This document shows positions 8,460 through 17,322 of a stretch of DNA of 26,124 nt, one piece after another. The stretch covers positions 53,711 through 79,834 of the forward strand of contig DGYA01000094.1 in assembly GCA_002396505.1 (NCBI GenBank), given 5' to 3'. Both the position numbers and the translations under genes were made by a program. This stretch comes from Cyanobacteria bacterium UBA5018. GTDB taxonomy: Bacteria > Cyanobacteriota > Cyanobacteriia > PCC-6307 > Cyanobiaceae. The stretch's first letter is position 1, and every line of letters begins with the position of its first letter. The notes below the pieces were generated by a model, which saw only the letters and a list, made by a program, of their open reading frames with translations, had not been told where the DNA came from and made no database searches.

Positions 8460-11400
8460 GCCTCGGCCATCAAAGCCCTGGAGCTTGATCGGCTCCGAAG
8501 TGAGAGTGTCGTCGTCGGCGGCGCTACCCACCTTGATGTCCAGCACCTCATCGCTGCGAAGCGCTGTGTTCTGCAGGCGCAGATCCTGGGAGGCTGGTGC
8601 GTCGGCCTGGTTGTAAGCCTTGGCGGAGCTACCGTGATTGGCCTTCAGATACTCGGCAAGAGCATCCTGTTCGGTGCCATCGCCACTGAAGCTGGCGACA
8701 CCGGTGAGCGGTGCGGTGGAGCTGAACAGATCAACCCGATTGGATGGCCCCGCAACGTTCTGCACAGCATCGGTGGGGAAGGGATAGCTATCGCCGCCGC
8801 CGGCCAGGAAGTTCAGCGTCACCATTCGGAACGTGCGGGCAGAATCACCCACCAGGGCCCCGCCGCGAACCACCACATCAAGGTCATTGCCCTGGCTGTC
8901 CTGGATGGCGAGGTTGAGGATGCGGCTGCCGGCGGGCTTGGTGAGATCGAAGCTGAACGCTACGCCGCTTACCTGGGGGAAACGCCCCTGGTTTGGATAG
9001 ACGGCAATGCCGTGCTCTAGCAGTTCCTTGAGCTTGCTAGCACTCACTGTGACCAGTGAGAGACTGTTGTTGAAGCGCAGAGAGTTTTCGATGTCGAGGG
9101 TGGAAATTCCTCCCTCTGGCTTGTTGGCTGATGGATTGGCGAGGGTGGTTTCCTTGATCCCGCTCACCACATCAATCGCGCCGATCTGGGAGCGGATGCC
9201 ACCACCATTTTTCAGCGAGATCAGCACCGTTGGATCGATCGTGCGGGCGTAGGCCAGATTGGCGTCAGCCGTCAGATCACCAAGGTTGGTTTCCTGGGAA
9301 CGAACCAGGGCCCGCTCACCCTCGAGATACACATTGGAGAAGCCCCACACCTGGCCATCCTTGCTGCTGATCACGGCCTGCACGGCATCGGTGAGATCCT
9401 GCACGTTCTCGGCCTTGGTGCCCTCGGCGAAGGCTGTGGTGGCGAGTTGGGCTTCGCTCACGTTCCAGGCCTTGGCCACATTGGCGGCGGTGGCGGCATA
9501 GGCACCGCTGATCAACGGATCGATGCTGGAGGGAATAATGCGGCCCTGGCCATCGAAATCCACCACCAATCGGCCGAGATAGGTGTATTCGTTGTCGGTG
9601 TTGACGATCAAGGTGGTGACGCCATCGGCTCCGGCACTCACCAGGGGATAGGTGTCGGCAAACGTGGCGCCATGGCCGGGGAAAGCCACCGCCTGGTCGT
9701 TGCTGTCGCCGAGACGGGTGTTGGATCCGGCCGCCAGAATGATGTCCACACCGCGCAGCAGCGGCGCCAGAGCTTTCTCGTTGCCGAGCTGCTGCAGGTG
9801 GGCCATCAGGATCACCTTGTTCACGCCCTGGCTGATTAGGTCGTCGATCACCGGCTGCAGCTGGCTGGCCAGCAGCGCCATGTCGTCGCGCTCGGAGCCG
9901 TCGCCACTGAAGCCCTTCACCTCCACTCCGCCAGTGGAGGAGATCTGCTCAATAATCTGAGTGGTGGCACCCACCAGGCCAATCTTTTCGCCGTTCTTTG
10001 TGACTACGGCAGAGGGCACAATCCGCCCTTTCTGCGTAGAAGCTTCTTCCAGCCCGCCGCTGCCCACGGTATTGCTGAAGCGGGGGTTCAGATCGGCATC
10101 GGCGCTGAAGTCTAGGTTGGCGGAGAGGTAGGGGAACTGGGCTCCGACCCAGCCGGCCACTGAAGCCGGCGTGAAGGAATCCCGAAACACCCGCGAACCG
10201 AGATCGAATTCGTGGTTGCCGATCGTGGAGGCCTCCACGCCGATCAGGTTGTGAATGGCGATGTCCACCGCGCCAACCGGATGGTTTGTGCTCGCGGCCA
10301 GGCTGATGGTGGAACCGGTTACGGCGTTGAGCTCATCTCGCACGCTCAGATCTGTACCGCCATTCAGGAAGGGGCCAGGGATGAAGTTGTCGCCGCCGGC
10401 AAGGATCAGGGTGTTCGCATAGGTGCCATCAAAGCCATCCACCAGGGCCGCCAAATTGGCTGCGGTCTGGGAAGCCAGCAGGCCCGCCTCTCCATCGGAG
10501 AGGTGCAGCAGTTGGAGCCGATAGGGAATCGGGAAATCCACCACTGACACCACATCGTTGCCCTCGCTGGAGGCGATCACACTGCGGGCGGCATTGGTGG
10601 CAGTGGTGAGGAAGGTGAGGCCCTCCACCCGCTGGGCACCGGGGAAAATGATCGGATCTACAGCTACCGGCGCGTAGGGATTGGAGACGTCAAATATTGC
10701 CGCCATGCTGGTGCTGGTGCGTTCCAGGGCCACGAAGGCATAGGTGCGGCCGTTGGTTGTGAACACCTCCACCATCTCGGGTTCGACGCCCTTGTCGTCT
10801 TCGCGGCCGTTAAGCGGGTAAAAACCTTTGGCAACAGCCAGCTCCTCAAGGGCGGTGCCAGAGTCGAACACCACATTGCCCTTGGAATCGAAGATTCGCA
10901 GCGAGCGTGAACCAAGCGTGTAGGCCTGATCCACAATGCCGTCGCCATCTAGATCGCCGGTATTGGTAAGGATGTTCAGGCGCTGGGAATTAGTGGCAAG
11001 AAGACCGGCCTTCTGGGCAGGGCTAGCGCTGGCGGCTGCCGTCAGTAGTGCAGACACCCGGGCGGTTTCATCCGGATCGAGGAAGTCGTTGCGGTCATCG
11101 CCTTCCCCAGCAGCAAGAATGAAGTTCTCGCCGTTGTAGCTGAAAGTGGCCAGGCCATCGGGCATCACCAGGCCGTACACATCGTGGTTGGTGGCTGGTT
11201 TATAACCGCCGCCATCGCCGTTGTCTTCGGTGTCGAGGGCCGGGTTGCTGAAGGTCACCACGGTGATGGCATTGCCACTGGCGCCCTCGCCGCCGAAGTC
11301 GTTGTCGTAGTTGATCACCAGGGCGCCGTCATCGCGCAGGGTGAGGCCCTCGGGCTTGTCGTAGCTGAGCGTGCCGCCAACGGATGGCAGGTTGAACAGC

Positions 11401-14400
11401 TCCACCTTGCTGGCCAACTTGATGCCGGCGGCGGCGAGGCGATCGGCACTGGAGGCACTAAAGATCGATGGGGTGGCGGGGTTGCCGTCGTGGTCCACCA
11501 GGGTGCGGGAGTTGTCGAGCAGCTCCGGGCTCGCCAGGCCGATGGCATCAGCCCAGCTAGCTGTGCCAGTGGAGCCAGCCTTGGCTGTAGCCATCACGAC
11601 CAGCTCTCCCATTTCCACCTGGCTGGAGGGGGAGGCGACGGCCTTGTGGATTTGATCGGCAACCAGGAAATAGCTGAACTTGCCGGTGTCGTAACCGCTG
11701 ACACCTGTGAGGAAGGAGGAGATATCGACGATCCCGGAGGATTCCTCATCGAGGGTGAGTGGATTGCTGCCGGAGAACAGAGCCGGATCGTGCTGCGCCA
11801 GCTCCACCAGGGTGTCGGTGCTGGGGTTGTAGCGCCAGATCTTGGCGAGGCGGGCGTTGTTGCCGGGGTCTTCCTGCAACAGGATCGAGCCGTCATCGGC
11901 CACGGTCATGTTGTCGAGCATCACCTGGCCCTCGCTGCCATTGAGCAGCATCTTCACCGTGCCGCCGGCCTCTGGATTGGCGGCATTGGTGAACTCCAGC
12001 GCCCAAAGCCGACTTGCACTGGTGCTGGTGGCGGTGGTAACGAAGTAGAAAGTTTTGCCGTCTTTGCTCCAGGCGCCATCTTCCGGCCGCAGCCAGTTGG
12101 TCACACCCGCTGTGATGCTCTCGCTGTTGAGTGTGGCGCCAGTCTTGGCCTTGACGTCACCGAGATTCAGCAGTTCAAAGCTACCGATGCCATTGCTAAG
12201 GCCGAGACCGGTGTCGTTGGGACTGGTCAGGTTGCCCACCTCGGTGTTGGTGGTGCCAGTGGAGTTGACGCGAATGCCATAGGTGGTGCCAGCAGCCAGG
12301 CCGGCCCGTTGGATGGCGTTTGCGTTTACATCGTTACTCTTGGTGCCCACATACACGTAAACCTGGCCGTTGGTGATGGTGTCATCCAGGCTGACAACCA
12401 CGGTTTTGTCCTGGGCCAGGGGATTGGCAACAACGTTTTCGAATGAGAGGTTGCCGAGGCTCGGTAGCTCATACACCTTGCCGGCATCGCTACCGGTGAG
12501 CACATGGGCAAAGGCCCTGCCCTCGACGCCGCTCTCCTCGCCGGTTAGATAAATGCGACCGTCGTAGCCGCTGCTGCCGTTGCGGAAAGCGCTGGCCGCC
12601 GCCAGATCACCCGAGCAGAAGCGGGCGAAGGCCGTGGTGTTGCCACTGGACCAGCTGGTGCCGTCGGCACTGGACAGGAACAGATCGTTGGCGGAGGCGA
12701 GAAAATCCTTGCCACTCACCACAGAGAGGCTGGCCTTGTCGATCGTCAGATCGGACACATAGGCGCCCTTGGAGCCGTGGGCCCGCACGTCGCCGGCGGT
12801 GTTACCCAGCTCGTGGTTCACCAGCACCCGCAGGGTGCCATCGCCGTTATCCATCACCCCGATGCCATCGGGGATGCCGTTGAAGCGATAGCCGTTGTTG
12901 CCTTGCTCGCCGGCGTCCAGCACCTCGCGGAATGCAGCCCGACCCTCCGTTCCCACCAGGAAGGTCTGGGCTGGGAAGGCCGTCTGGCTGACGATCTGCT
13001 GGGGGGCCGCCAGCTTGGCGGTGGCCATCACTGCGAGCTCTCCCATTTCCACCTGGCTGGTGGGAGAAGCAACGGCCTTATGGATCTGATCAGCCACCAG
13101 GAAATAGCTGTGCTTGCTGGTGTCGTAACCGCTGACACCTGTGAGGAAGGAGGAGATATCGACGATCCCGGAGGATTCTTCGTCGAGGGTGAGCGGATTA
13201 GTGCCGGAGAACAGAGCCGGATCGTGCTGGGCTAGCTCCACCAGGGTGTCGTTGGTGGTGTTGTAGCGCCAGATCTTGGCGAGGCGGGCGTTGTTGCCGG
13301 GGTCTTCCTGCAGCAGGATCGAGCCGTCATCAGCCACGGTCATGTTGTCGAACATCAGCTGGCCCTCGCTGCCATTGAGCAGCATCTTCACCGTGCCACC
13401 GGCCTCTGGATTAGCGGCATTGGTGAACTCCAGCGCCCACAAGCGGCTGGCACTGGTGCTGGTGGCGGTGGTAACGAAGTAGAAAGTTTTGCCGTCTTTA
13501 CTCCAGGCGCCATCTTCCGGCCGCAGCCAGTTGGTCACACCCGCTGTGATGCTCTCGCTGTTCAGTGTGGCGCCGGTCTTGGCCTTTACATCGCCGAGAT
13601 TCACCAATTCAAAGCTGCCGACGCCGTTGTTCAGGCCGAGGCCGGTGTCGTTCGGGCTCGCAAGGTTGCCCACCTCGGTGTTGGTGGTGCCAGTGGAGTT
13701 GACGCGAATGCCATAGGTGGTGCCACCGGCCAGGCCGGCCCGTTGGATGGCGTTTGCATTGACATCGTTACTCTTGGTGCCCACATACACGTAAACCTGG
13801 CCGTTGGTGATGGTGTCATCCAGGCTGACAACAACGGTTTTGTCCTGGGCCAGGGGATTGGCTACCACGTTTTCGAACGAGAGGTTGCCGAGGCTCGGCA
13901 GCTCATACACCTTGCCGGCATCGCTACCGGTGAGCACATGGGCGAAAGCCCTGCCCTCGGCTCCGGTCTCCTCGCCGGTTAGATAGATGCGACCGTCGTA
14001 GCCGCTGCCGGCGTTGCGGAAAGCGGTGACCGCCGCCAGATCACCCGAGCAGAAGCGGGCGAAGGCCGTGGTGTTGCCACTGGTCCAGCTGGTGCCATCA
14101 GCACTGGACAGGAACAGATCGTTGGCGGAAGCGAGAAAATCCTTGCCACTCACCACAGAGAGGGTGGCCTTATCGATCGACAGATCAGACACATAGGCGC
14201 CCTTGGAGCCGTGGGCGCGCAGGTCGCCGGCGGTGTTACCCAGCTCGTGGTTCACCAGCACCCGCAGGGTGCCATCGCCGTTGTCCATAACCCCGATGCC
14301 ATCGGGGATGCCGTTGAAGCGATAGCCATTGGCGCCCAGCTCACCGGCGTCGAGCACCTCGCGGAATGCAGCCCTACCCTCCGTTCCCACCAGGAAAGTC

Positions 14401-16229
14401 TGGGCTGGGAAGGCCGCCTGGCTCACCTGGCTGGCCAGGGTGAGCGGCAGGGTGTTGGTGGCGCCCCGCAGATCCACCTCGTAAACATGCTTGAAGCCGT
14501 TCAGGGCGCGGTTGCTATCGCGCTCCAACACCAGAAATACGCCGCGGCTGGCGTCATAGGTGACATCGCCAATCTTGTCTTGGCCGCTGCGGCCGCTAAG
14601 CAGATAAAGGTGCTCCTTAACCGGGCTGCCGGTGGCCGGATCGATGGCGAGGATGCGGGTCAGTTCAGACTTGCTGCGCTCGGCAATGCCATCGGCGTTG
14701 CTGTCCACATCCAGGGGGCTTTGCATAAACGCATAAAGCAGGCCATCGTTGGAGTTGAAGGCCATGCCCTCGATGCCCCGATTTGCCCAGCGGTCGCCGT
14801 AGATGGCCGGCAAGCTGTCGATCGTTTCAGCGCCGATTACAGCGCCGTGCTGGGCCTGTAGCAGGGCTTTTTGGCCGGCGGGAATATAGCGCTGAATCAG
14901 ATTGCCAGTGGTGAAATCGAACAGGCCGATCTGGCCGCGATATTCATCCCCCACAGCAAACACTTTGCGGGATGCGCCGCCAATGTTGACCGTGAAGATC
15001 GAGATGGTTTCGGAATCGATCCCGAATGGGTCGTAGGCCAGGGGGTTATTGGCCGCATCCACCGGGATTTCATCCTTACCAGCCAGCTGAGGTAGACCGG
15101 TAAGAGCAGTGCCGTCCGGCCGCTTCAAGCCGATGATGGCCAGCTCGCTGACCGCGCCCGTGGCGCGGTTCATGCCGAGTTTGTAGATGGAGGGCTGGAA
15201 ATCCGGGTCGAGGAATTGCCGCTTGCCTGCGGTCAACGTGCCATTTGGCCCACGATCGGTGATCGAATAATAGATATCAAGCGCCACACCATTGATGGTT
15301 TCAACTCCATCAAACCAAAGGCCTGAGAGGCCACCTGCCTGCACACCGCCAGGAAGATTGGAATTGCCTGCGGCGTAGCTAAGGGTATAGCTGTAATTAT
15401 TGGCCTTGGCCGTGCCCCGGTCCCAGTCCTGGATGCCAGCGGAGAAGATGGAGCTGATCGCAGGCGTGTTAGTGCTGATATCCAGCACGGCAATGGCGTT
15501 GTTCTCCTGCAGCGAGATATAGGCCGTGCGGCCATCGGCCGTGATCGCTATGGCTTCTGGTTCGATGTCCTGGGCCAGAGTGGTAGTAACGCCAGCCTTG
15601 CCTGTGATCCGGATGCCACGATTGATCAGATCAGCCTTGCGGTTGTTCCAGGCGCTGAAATCGATGGTCTGCACATTTACCTGGGCCGGAGCCGCAGGCG
15701 TTGCCAGCAGATAGGCCGAGGTATCGATCAGGGAGATCGAACCGATCGGATCGATGCTGTAGGCGGTGTTCGGCTCTCCCTCATTGGTAACCAGCAGCTT
15801 GCGGCCATCAGCACTGAACTTCACCATGTCGGGCAGGGCGCCGACGTTGACGGTGCTGAGGTGAACCGGCAAGGCCGGATTAGTGAGGTCGTAGAACTGA
15901 ATGAAACCGGTTTCGGTCTTAACGGCATTCTGTACTGCAACGGCCAGCAATTTGCCGAATACAGCGGCGCTCTGAAGTGTCTGGCTGTTGTCTGACGGAT
16001 TGGCCTTGGCGACGATCTTTGGACTGGCTACATCGCGCAGGTCGCTCACCAGGATGCTGCCGGAACCGCCGCCCACCGTATAGAGGTAGCCAGAGGCGGG
16101 GTTGTAAGCGGAGATCTCGGCGTTGGCCCCTTGCGCAGAGGCGCTCAGCAGGCCATTCACGGCTGCAACTGCAGGGTTCACCGGGGTGAAGCTGAGCGCC
16201 ACGGGTCCATTGAACAAGATTATCCCCAC
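7914..16229 (-). CDS. 2771-residue nested multi-phosphatase: choice-of-anchor I / phytase-like / 2x PhoX-like / 5'-nucleotidase / RTX-like module
   Basis: A giant predicted extracellular protein. Domain order by eye: about 1-265, first half of a choice-of-anchor I beta-propeller (VTNEGEPN; ISLQENNAIAVLDIS). About 267-600, first part of an esterase-like phytase domain (SITDRGPNGT, ANRGIEGMAF, VLERDSN, VYEVDLRGATN). About 605-1070 and 1083-1548, two nearly identical PhoX-like domains, each with VLVNHE, ARFCSGDL and YLTGEE, the Cys and Glu boxes of PhoX metal sites. About 1549-1685, the rest of the phytase-like domain (KPEGLTL, NYDNDFG). About 1688-1890, the rest of the propeller (MPDGLATF, GSRSLRIFD, KGVEPEMVEV, YAFVALER). 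About 1900-2480, a 5'-nucleotidase (LLHLSDGE, GGDNF, GNHEFD, NGGGIRSQI). 2591-2771, the shared C-terminal module. GTG 16227-16229 directly follows an in-frame TAA; GTG at 16200-16202 is an alternative start. No signal peptide is seen. Likely hydrolyses several organic phosphates. Confidence 0.87.
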   Translation of the reverse strand: MGIILFNGPVALSFTPVNPAVAAVNGLLSASAQGANAEISAYNPASGYLYTVGGGSGSILVSDLRDVASPKIVAKANPSDNSQTLQSAAVFGKLLAVAVQNAVKTETGFIQFYDLTNPALPVHLSTVNVGALPDMVKFSADGRKLLVTNEGEPNTAYSIDPIGSISLIDTSAYLLATPAAPAQVNVQTIDFSAWNNRKADLINRGIRITGKAGVTTTLAQDIEPEAIAITADGRTAYISLQENNAIAVLDISTNTPAISSIFSAGIQDWDRGTAKANNYSYTLSYAAGNSNLPGGVQAGGLSGLWFDGVETINGVALDIYYSITDRGPNGTLTAGKRQFLDPDFQPSIYKLGMNRATGAVSELAIIGLKRPDGTALTGLPQLAGKDEIPVDAANNPLAYDPFGIDSETISIFTVNIGGASRKVFAVGDEYRGQIGLFDFTTGNLIQRYIPAGQKALLQAQHGAVIGAETIDSLPAIYGDRWANRGIEGMAFNSNDGLLYAFMQSPLDVDSNADGIAERSKSELTRILAIDPATGSPVKEHLYLLSGRSGQDKIGDVTYDASRGVFLVLERDSNRALNGFKHVYEVDLRGATNTLPLTLASQVSQAAFPAQTFLVGTEGRAAFREVLDAGELGANGYRFNGIPDGIGVMDNGDGTLRVLVNHELGNTAGDLRAHGSKGAYVSDLSIDKATLSVVSGKDFLASANDLFLSSADGTSWTSGNTTAFARFCSGDLAAVTAFRNAGSGYDGRIYLTGEETGAEGRAFAHVLTGSDAGKVYELPSLGNLSFENVVANPLAQDKTVVVSLDDTITNGQVYVYVGTKSNDVNANAIQRAGLAGGTTYGIRVNSTGTTNTEVGNLASPNDTGLGLNNGVGSFELVNLGDVKAKTGATLNSESITAGVTNWLRPEDGAWSKDGKTFYFVTTATSTSASRLWALEFTNAANPEAGGTVKMLLNGSEGQLMFDNMTVADDGSILLQEDPGNNARLAKIWRYNTTNDTLVELAQHDPALFSGTNPLTLDEESSGIVDISSFLTGVSGYDTSKHSYFLVADQIHKAVASPTSQVEMGELAVMATAKLAAPQQIVSQTAFPAQTFLVGTEGRAAFREVLDAGEQGNNGYRFNGIPDGIGVMDNGDGTLRVLVNHELGNTAGDVRAHGSKGAYVSDLTIDKASLSVVSGKDFLASANDLFLSSADGTSWSSGNTTAFARFCSGDLAAASAFRNGSSGYDGRIYLTGEESGVEGRAFAHVLTGSDAGKVYELPSLGNLSFENVVANPLAQDKTVVVSLDDTITNGQVYVYVGTKSNDVNANAIQRAGLAAGTTYGIRVNSTGTTNTEVGNLTSPNDTGLGLSNGIGSFELLNLGDVKAKTGATLNSESITAGVTNWLRPEDGAWSKDGKTFYFVTTATSTSASRLWALEFTNAANPEAGGTVKMLLNGSEGQVMLDNMTVADDGSILLQEDPGNNARLAKIWRYNPSTDTLVELAQHDPALFSGSNPLTLDEESSGIVDISSFLTGVSGYDTGKFSYFLVADQIHKAVASPSSQVEMGELVVMATAKAGSTGTASWADAIGLASPELLDNSRTLVDHDGNPATPSIFSASSADRLAAAGIKLASKVELFNLPSVGGTLSYDKPEGLTLRDDGALVINYDNDFGGEGASGNAITVVTFSNPALDTEDNGDGGGYKPATNHDVYGLVMPDGLATFSYNGENFILAAGEGDDRNDFLDPDETARVSALLTAAASASPAQKAGLLATNSQRLNILTNTGDLDGDGIVDQAYTLGSRSLRIFDSKGNVVFDSGTALEELAVAKGFYPLNGREDDKGVEPEMVEVFTTNGRTYAFVALERTSTSMAAIFDVSNPYAPVAVDPIIFPGAQRVEGLTFLTTATNAARSVIASSEGNDVVSVVDFPIPYRLQLLHLSDGEAGLLASQTAANLAALVDGFDGTYANTLILAGGDNFIPGPFLNGGTDLSVRDELNAVTGSTISLAASTNHPVGAVDIAIHNLIGVEASTIGNHEFDLGSRVFRDSFTPASVAGWVGAQFPYLSANLDFSADADLNPRFSNTVGSGGLEEASTQKGRIVPSAVVTKNGEKIGLVGATTQIIEQISSTGGVEVKGFSGDGSERDDMALLASQLQPVIDDLISQGVNKVILMAHLQQLGNEKALAPLLRGVDIILAAGSNTRLGDSNDQAVAFPGHGATFADTYPLVSAGADGVTTLIVNTDNEYTYLGRLVVDFDGQGRIIPSSIDPLISGAYAATAANVAKAWNVSEAQLATTAFAEGTKAENVQDLTDAVQAVISSKDGQVWGFSNVYLEGERALVRSQETNLGDLTADANLAYARTIDPTVLISLKNGGGIRSQIGAIDVVSGIKETTLANPSANKPEGGISTLDIENSLRFNNSLSLVTVSASKLKELLEHGIAVYPNQGRFPQVSGVAFSFDLTKPAGSRILNLAIQDSQGNDLDVVVRGGALVGDSARTFRMVTLNFLAGGGDSYPFPTDAVQNVAGPSNRVDLFSSTAPLTGVASFSGDGTEQDALAEYLKANHGSSAKAYNQADAPASQDLRLQNTALRSDEVLDIKVGSAADDDTLTSEPIKLQGFDGRGDLLFTGAGIDTVDTAILGGRDNKIFTGSGNDVINAGSRDVITGGSGDDSISAEAGDGNRLSGMGGDDKFFIGSAANRALGGAGNDIFTILETAGTNYLNGGAGADQFWLIDAPGDKPAAKQYVMDFSAGEDKVGLRGFTFADLSFSQVGADALLSVSGTAIGHFSNTSVATLNNQSNFLFS
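11587..12984 (-). repeat. PhoX-like tandem domain, copy B
   Basis: Second unit of an in-frame tandem duplication with a 1434-bp (478-codon) period. The core of 466 residues differs from copy A at about 27 positions counted by eye (about 94% identity), mostly conservative, with no gaps. Both copies keep the NHE, FCSGD and TGEE boxes, so both may be active. Confidence 0.9.
13021..14418 (-). repeat. PhoX-like tandem domain, copy A
   Basis: First unit of the tandem duplication. Copies A and B are joined by a 12-residue linker at 12985-13020. The exact 1434-bp register was checked at two anchors: 14401 versus 12967, and 13021 versus 11587. Recent duplication or ongoing gene conversion would explain the near identity. 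Confidence 0.9.
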
Positions 16230-16252
16230 TTAATCAGCAACACCGAGCCGGC

Positions 16253-16293
16253 CGATTAAGAGCGCTTTAACAACTGCAGCCCATGTGTTTAAG
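16253..16293 (-). promoter_or_regulatory. Candidate Pho box upstream of the multi-phosphatase gene
   Basis: On the minus strand four 8-bp units stand exactly 11 bp apart: CTTAAACA (16286-16293), GGGCTGCA (16275-16282), GTTAAAGC (16264-16271) and CTTAATCG (16253-16260). Three of four fit the YTTAA-centred unit of the cyanobacterial Pho box (8-bp repeats with 3-bp spacers, bound by the PhoB/SphR response regulator); the second does not. The array lies 24-64 bp upstream of the GTG start, and a GATAAT is at 16219-16224. If that GATAAT is the -10, the start would have to be the downstream GTG at 16200-16202. Regulation by phosphate starvation fits the gene content but is inferred. Confidence 0.45.
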
Positions 16294-16599
16294 AAGACAT
16301 CTCAATGGTTTTTAGGGCTATGGGCTGATGTCGCGCAGAACACATAGGTCAGACCTGTGTTGTGCTCAAGCCATGCTTATCTGCACAGAGTTGATGCCTG
16401 CATCAAGCCGGAGCGATGCTTTAGGCCTATTTGTGCCAGCGGCCAGCTCTTGGCCGCTGGCTGGCGCTGCGGCTGCGGGCTGCCGGCTTGCCCCTTAGCC
16501 CAATTCCGCCAGCCGCCCAGGCGGCAGCTCAGCCAAGGCTGCGGCATCCGCCCAGCTGGGCTGGGATTAACCATCAACTAGGCAGTATTAACCCAGCCC
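16294..16599. other. Intergenic stretch with hairpins, no gene
   Basis: No credible gene is seen. It holds an imperfect inverted repeat AACACA...TGTGTT at 16339-16361 and a perfect 11-bp hairpin at 16435-16461 (arms GCCAGCGGCCA and TGGCCGCTGGC, 5-nt loop). Further GC-rich short palindromes follow to about 16530. Two ATTAACC words at 16566 and 16587 are 21 bp apart, close to but not matching Pho-box spacing. The function of the hairpins is unknown. Confidence 0.5.
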
Positions 16600-16640
16600 A
16601 TTCACAGCCCACGCGGAGCAATGACATAGCCAGGAGTCTA

Positions 16641-16670
16641 GAAAATAAAAAACCCCGAGATATCTCGGGG
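16641..16670 (-). terminator. Rho-independent terminator of the phoX gene (distal)
   Basis: Read on the minus strand, the palindrome CCCCGAGATATCTCGGGG (16653-16670; 7-bp stem, 4-nt loop) is followed by TTTTTTATTTTC, a classical intrinsic terminator. Confidence 0.85.
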
Positions 16671-16731
16671 CGAGAAGCAACCATTGACATCAATGGCAGC
16701 AGGCCAGCGGTCTGAAAAAATAGAAGCTAGA

Positions 16732-16767
16732 GATACCGATCTCCCCCCGCAAGTGGAGACCGGCATC
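16732..16767 (-). terminator. Hairpin just downstream of the phoX stop (proximal)
   Basis: Arms 16732-16744 and 16755-16767 pair over 13 bp (two G-U pairs). It lies 10 nt after the stop codon, with TATTTTTTC a short distance further on. It acts with the distal terminator as a tandem pair. Confidence 0.65.
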
Positions 16768-16776
16768 GTGGCTAAA

Positions 16777-17322
16777 TCAGCCGAACACGAAGTTGGCCTG
16801 ATTGTTCAGGGTGGCAACACTTAGGTTGTTGAAGTGGCCGATGGCTGTACCTGAAACACTCAACAGGGTGTCGGCTCCCACCTGGCTGAAGCTGAGGGCA
16901 GAGAAGCTAAGACCCCGCAGGCCCACCTTGTCTTCACCGGCGCTGAAGTCCATCACGTACTGCTTGGCAGCTGGCTTTTCACCAGCTGCGTCAATCAGCC
17001 AGAACTGGTCGGCACCGACACCACCATTGAGGTAGTTGGTGCCGGCTGTCTCGAGGATTGTGAAGATATCATTGCCAGCGCCGCCCAGGGCCCGGTTAGC
17101 GGCGCTGCCGATGAAGAATTTATCGTTGCCGCTCATACCGCTGAGGCGGTTGCTATCGCCAGCAGTGGCAGTGATCGAGTCATCGCCGCTGCCGCCGGTG
17201 ATCACATCGCGGCTACCGGCGAAGATAGTGTCGGCACCGGAGCCAGTGAAGATCTTGTTTTCAAAACCATCACTGAGGGCAATCTCTAGCGTATCATTGC
17301 CGGCACCGGTGAAGATGGTGTT
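16777..17322 (-). repeat. Shared C-terminal RTX-like module, copy 2
   Basis: The last 181 codons of the PhoX-type protein. Length and register are identical to the other copies. Two GSGxD units precede the common GSRDVITGG start, and the tail ends FVFG. Closest by eye to the copy at 20187-20732 (shared SFSALSFSQVGADTLLS). Confidence 0.9.

Larger units (their letters stand above)
16600..16776 (-). repeat. Duplicated 3' flank (terminator region), copy 1
   Basis: This non-coding stretch downstream of the phoX stop aligns by eye with 20015-20186 downstream of the phoA stop. Both contain the CCCCGAG...CTCGGGG hairpin, a middle part with CATCAATGG, an AATAGAAGCT word, the GATACCGATCTCC/GGAGACCGGCATC hairpin and GTGGCTAAATCA at the stop codon. 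The duplication therefore covers the C-terminal module and its terminators as one block. The left limit is approximate. Confidence 0.75.

Noticed and set aside
11184..12446. Long plus-strand open frame of 420 codons opposite the PhoX-like repeats
   Set aside because: It is antisense to clearly conserved domains, reappears in part opposite the second repeat copy, and shows no recognisable protein motif; a by-product of GC-rich codon use.
16357..16581. Small plus-strand open frame (74 codons) in the intergenic region
   Set aside because: It runs through the 11-bp hairpin and GC palindromes, has a Cys/Arg/Pro-rich composition and no ribosome site; not supported as a gene.
16566..16594. Two ATTAACC words resembling a Pho box
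   Set aside because: They are 21 bp apart, not 11 or 22, the middle unit does not match, and they point away from the only gene they could serve.
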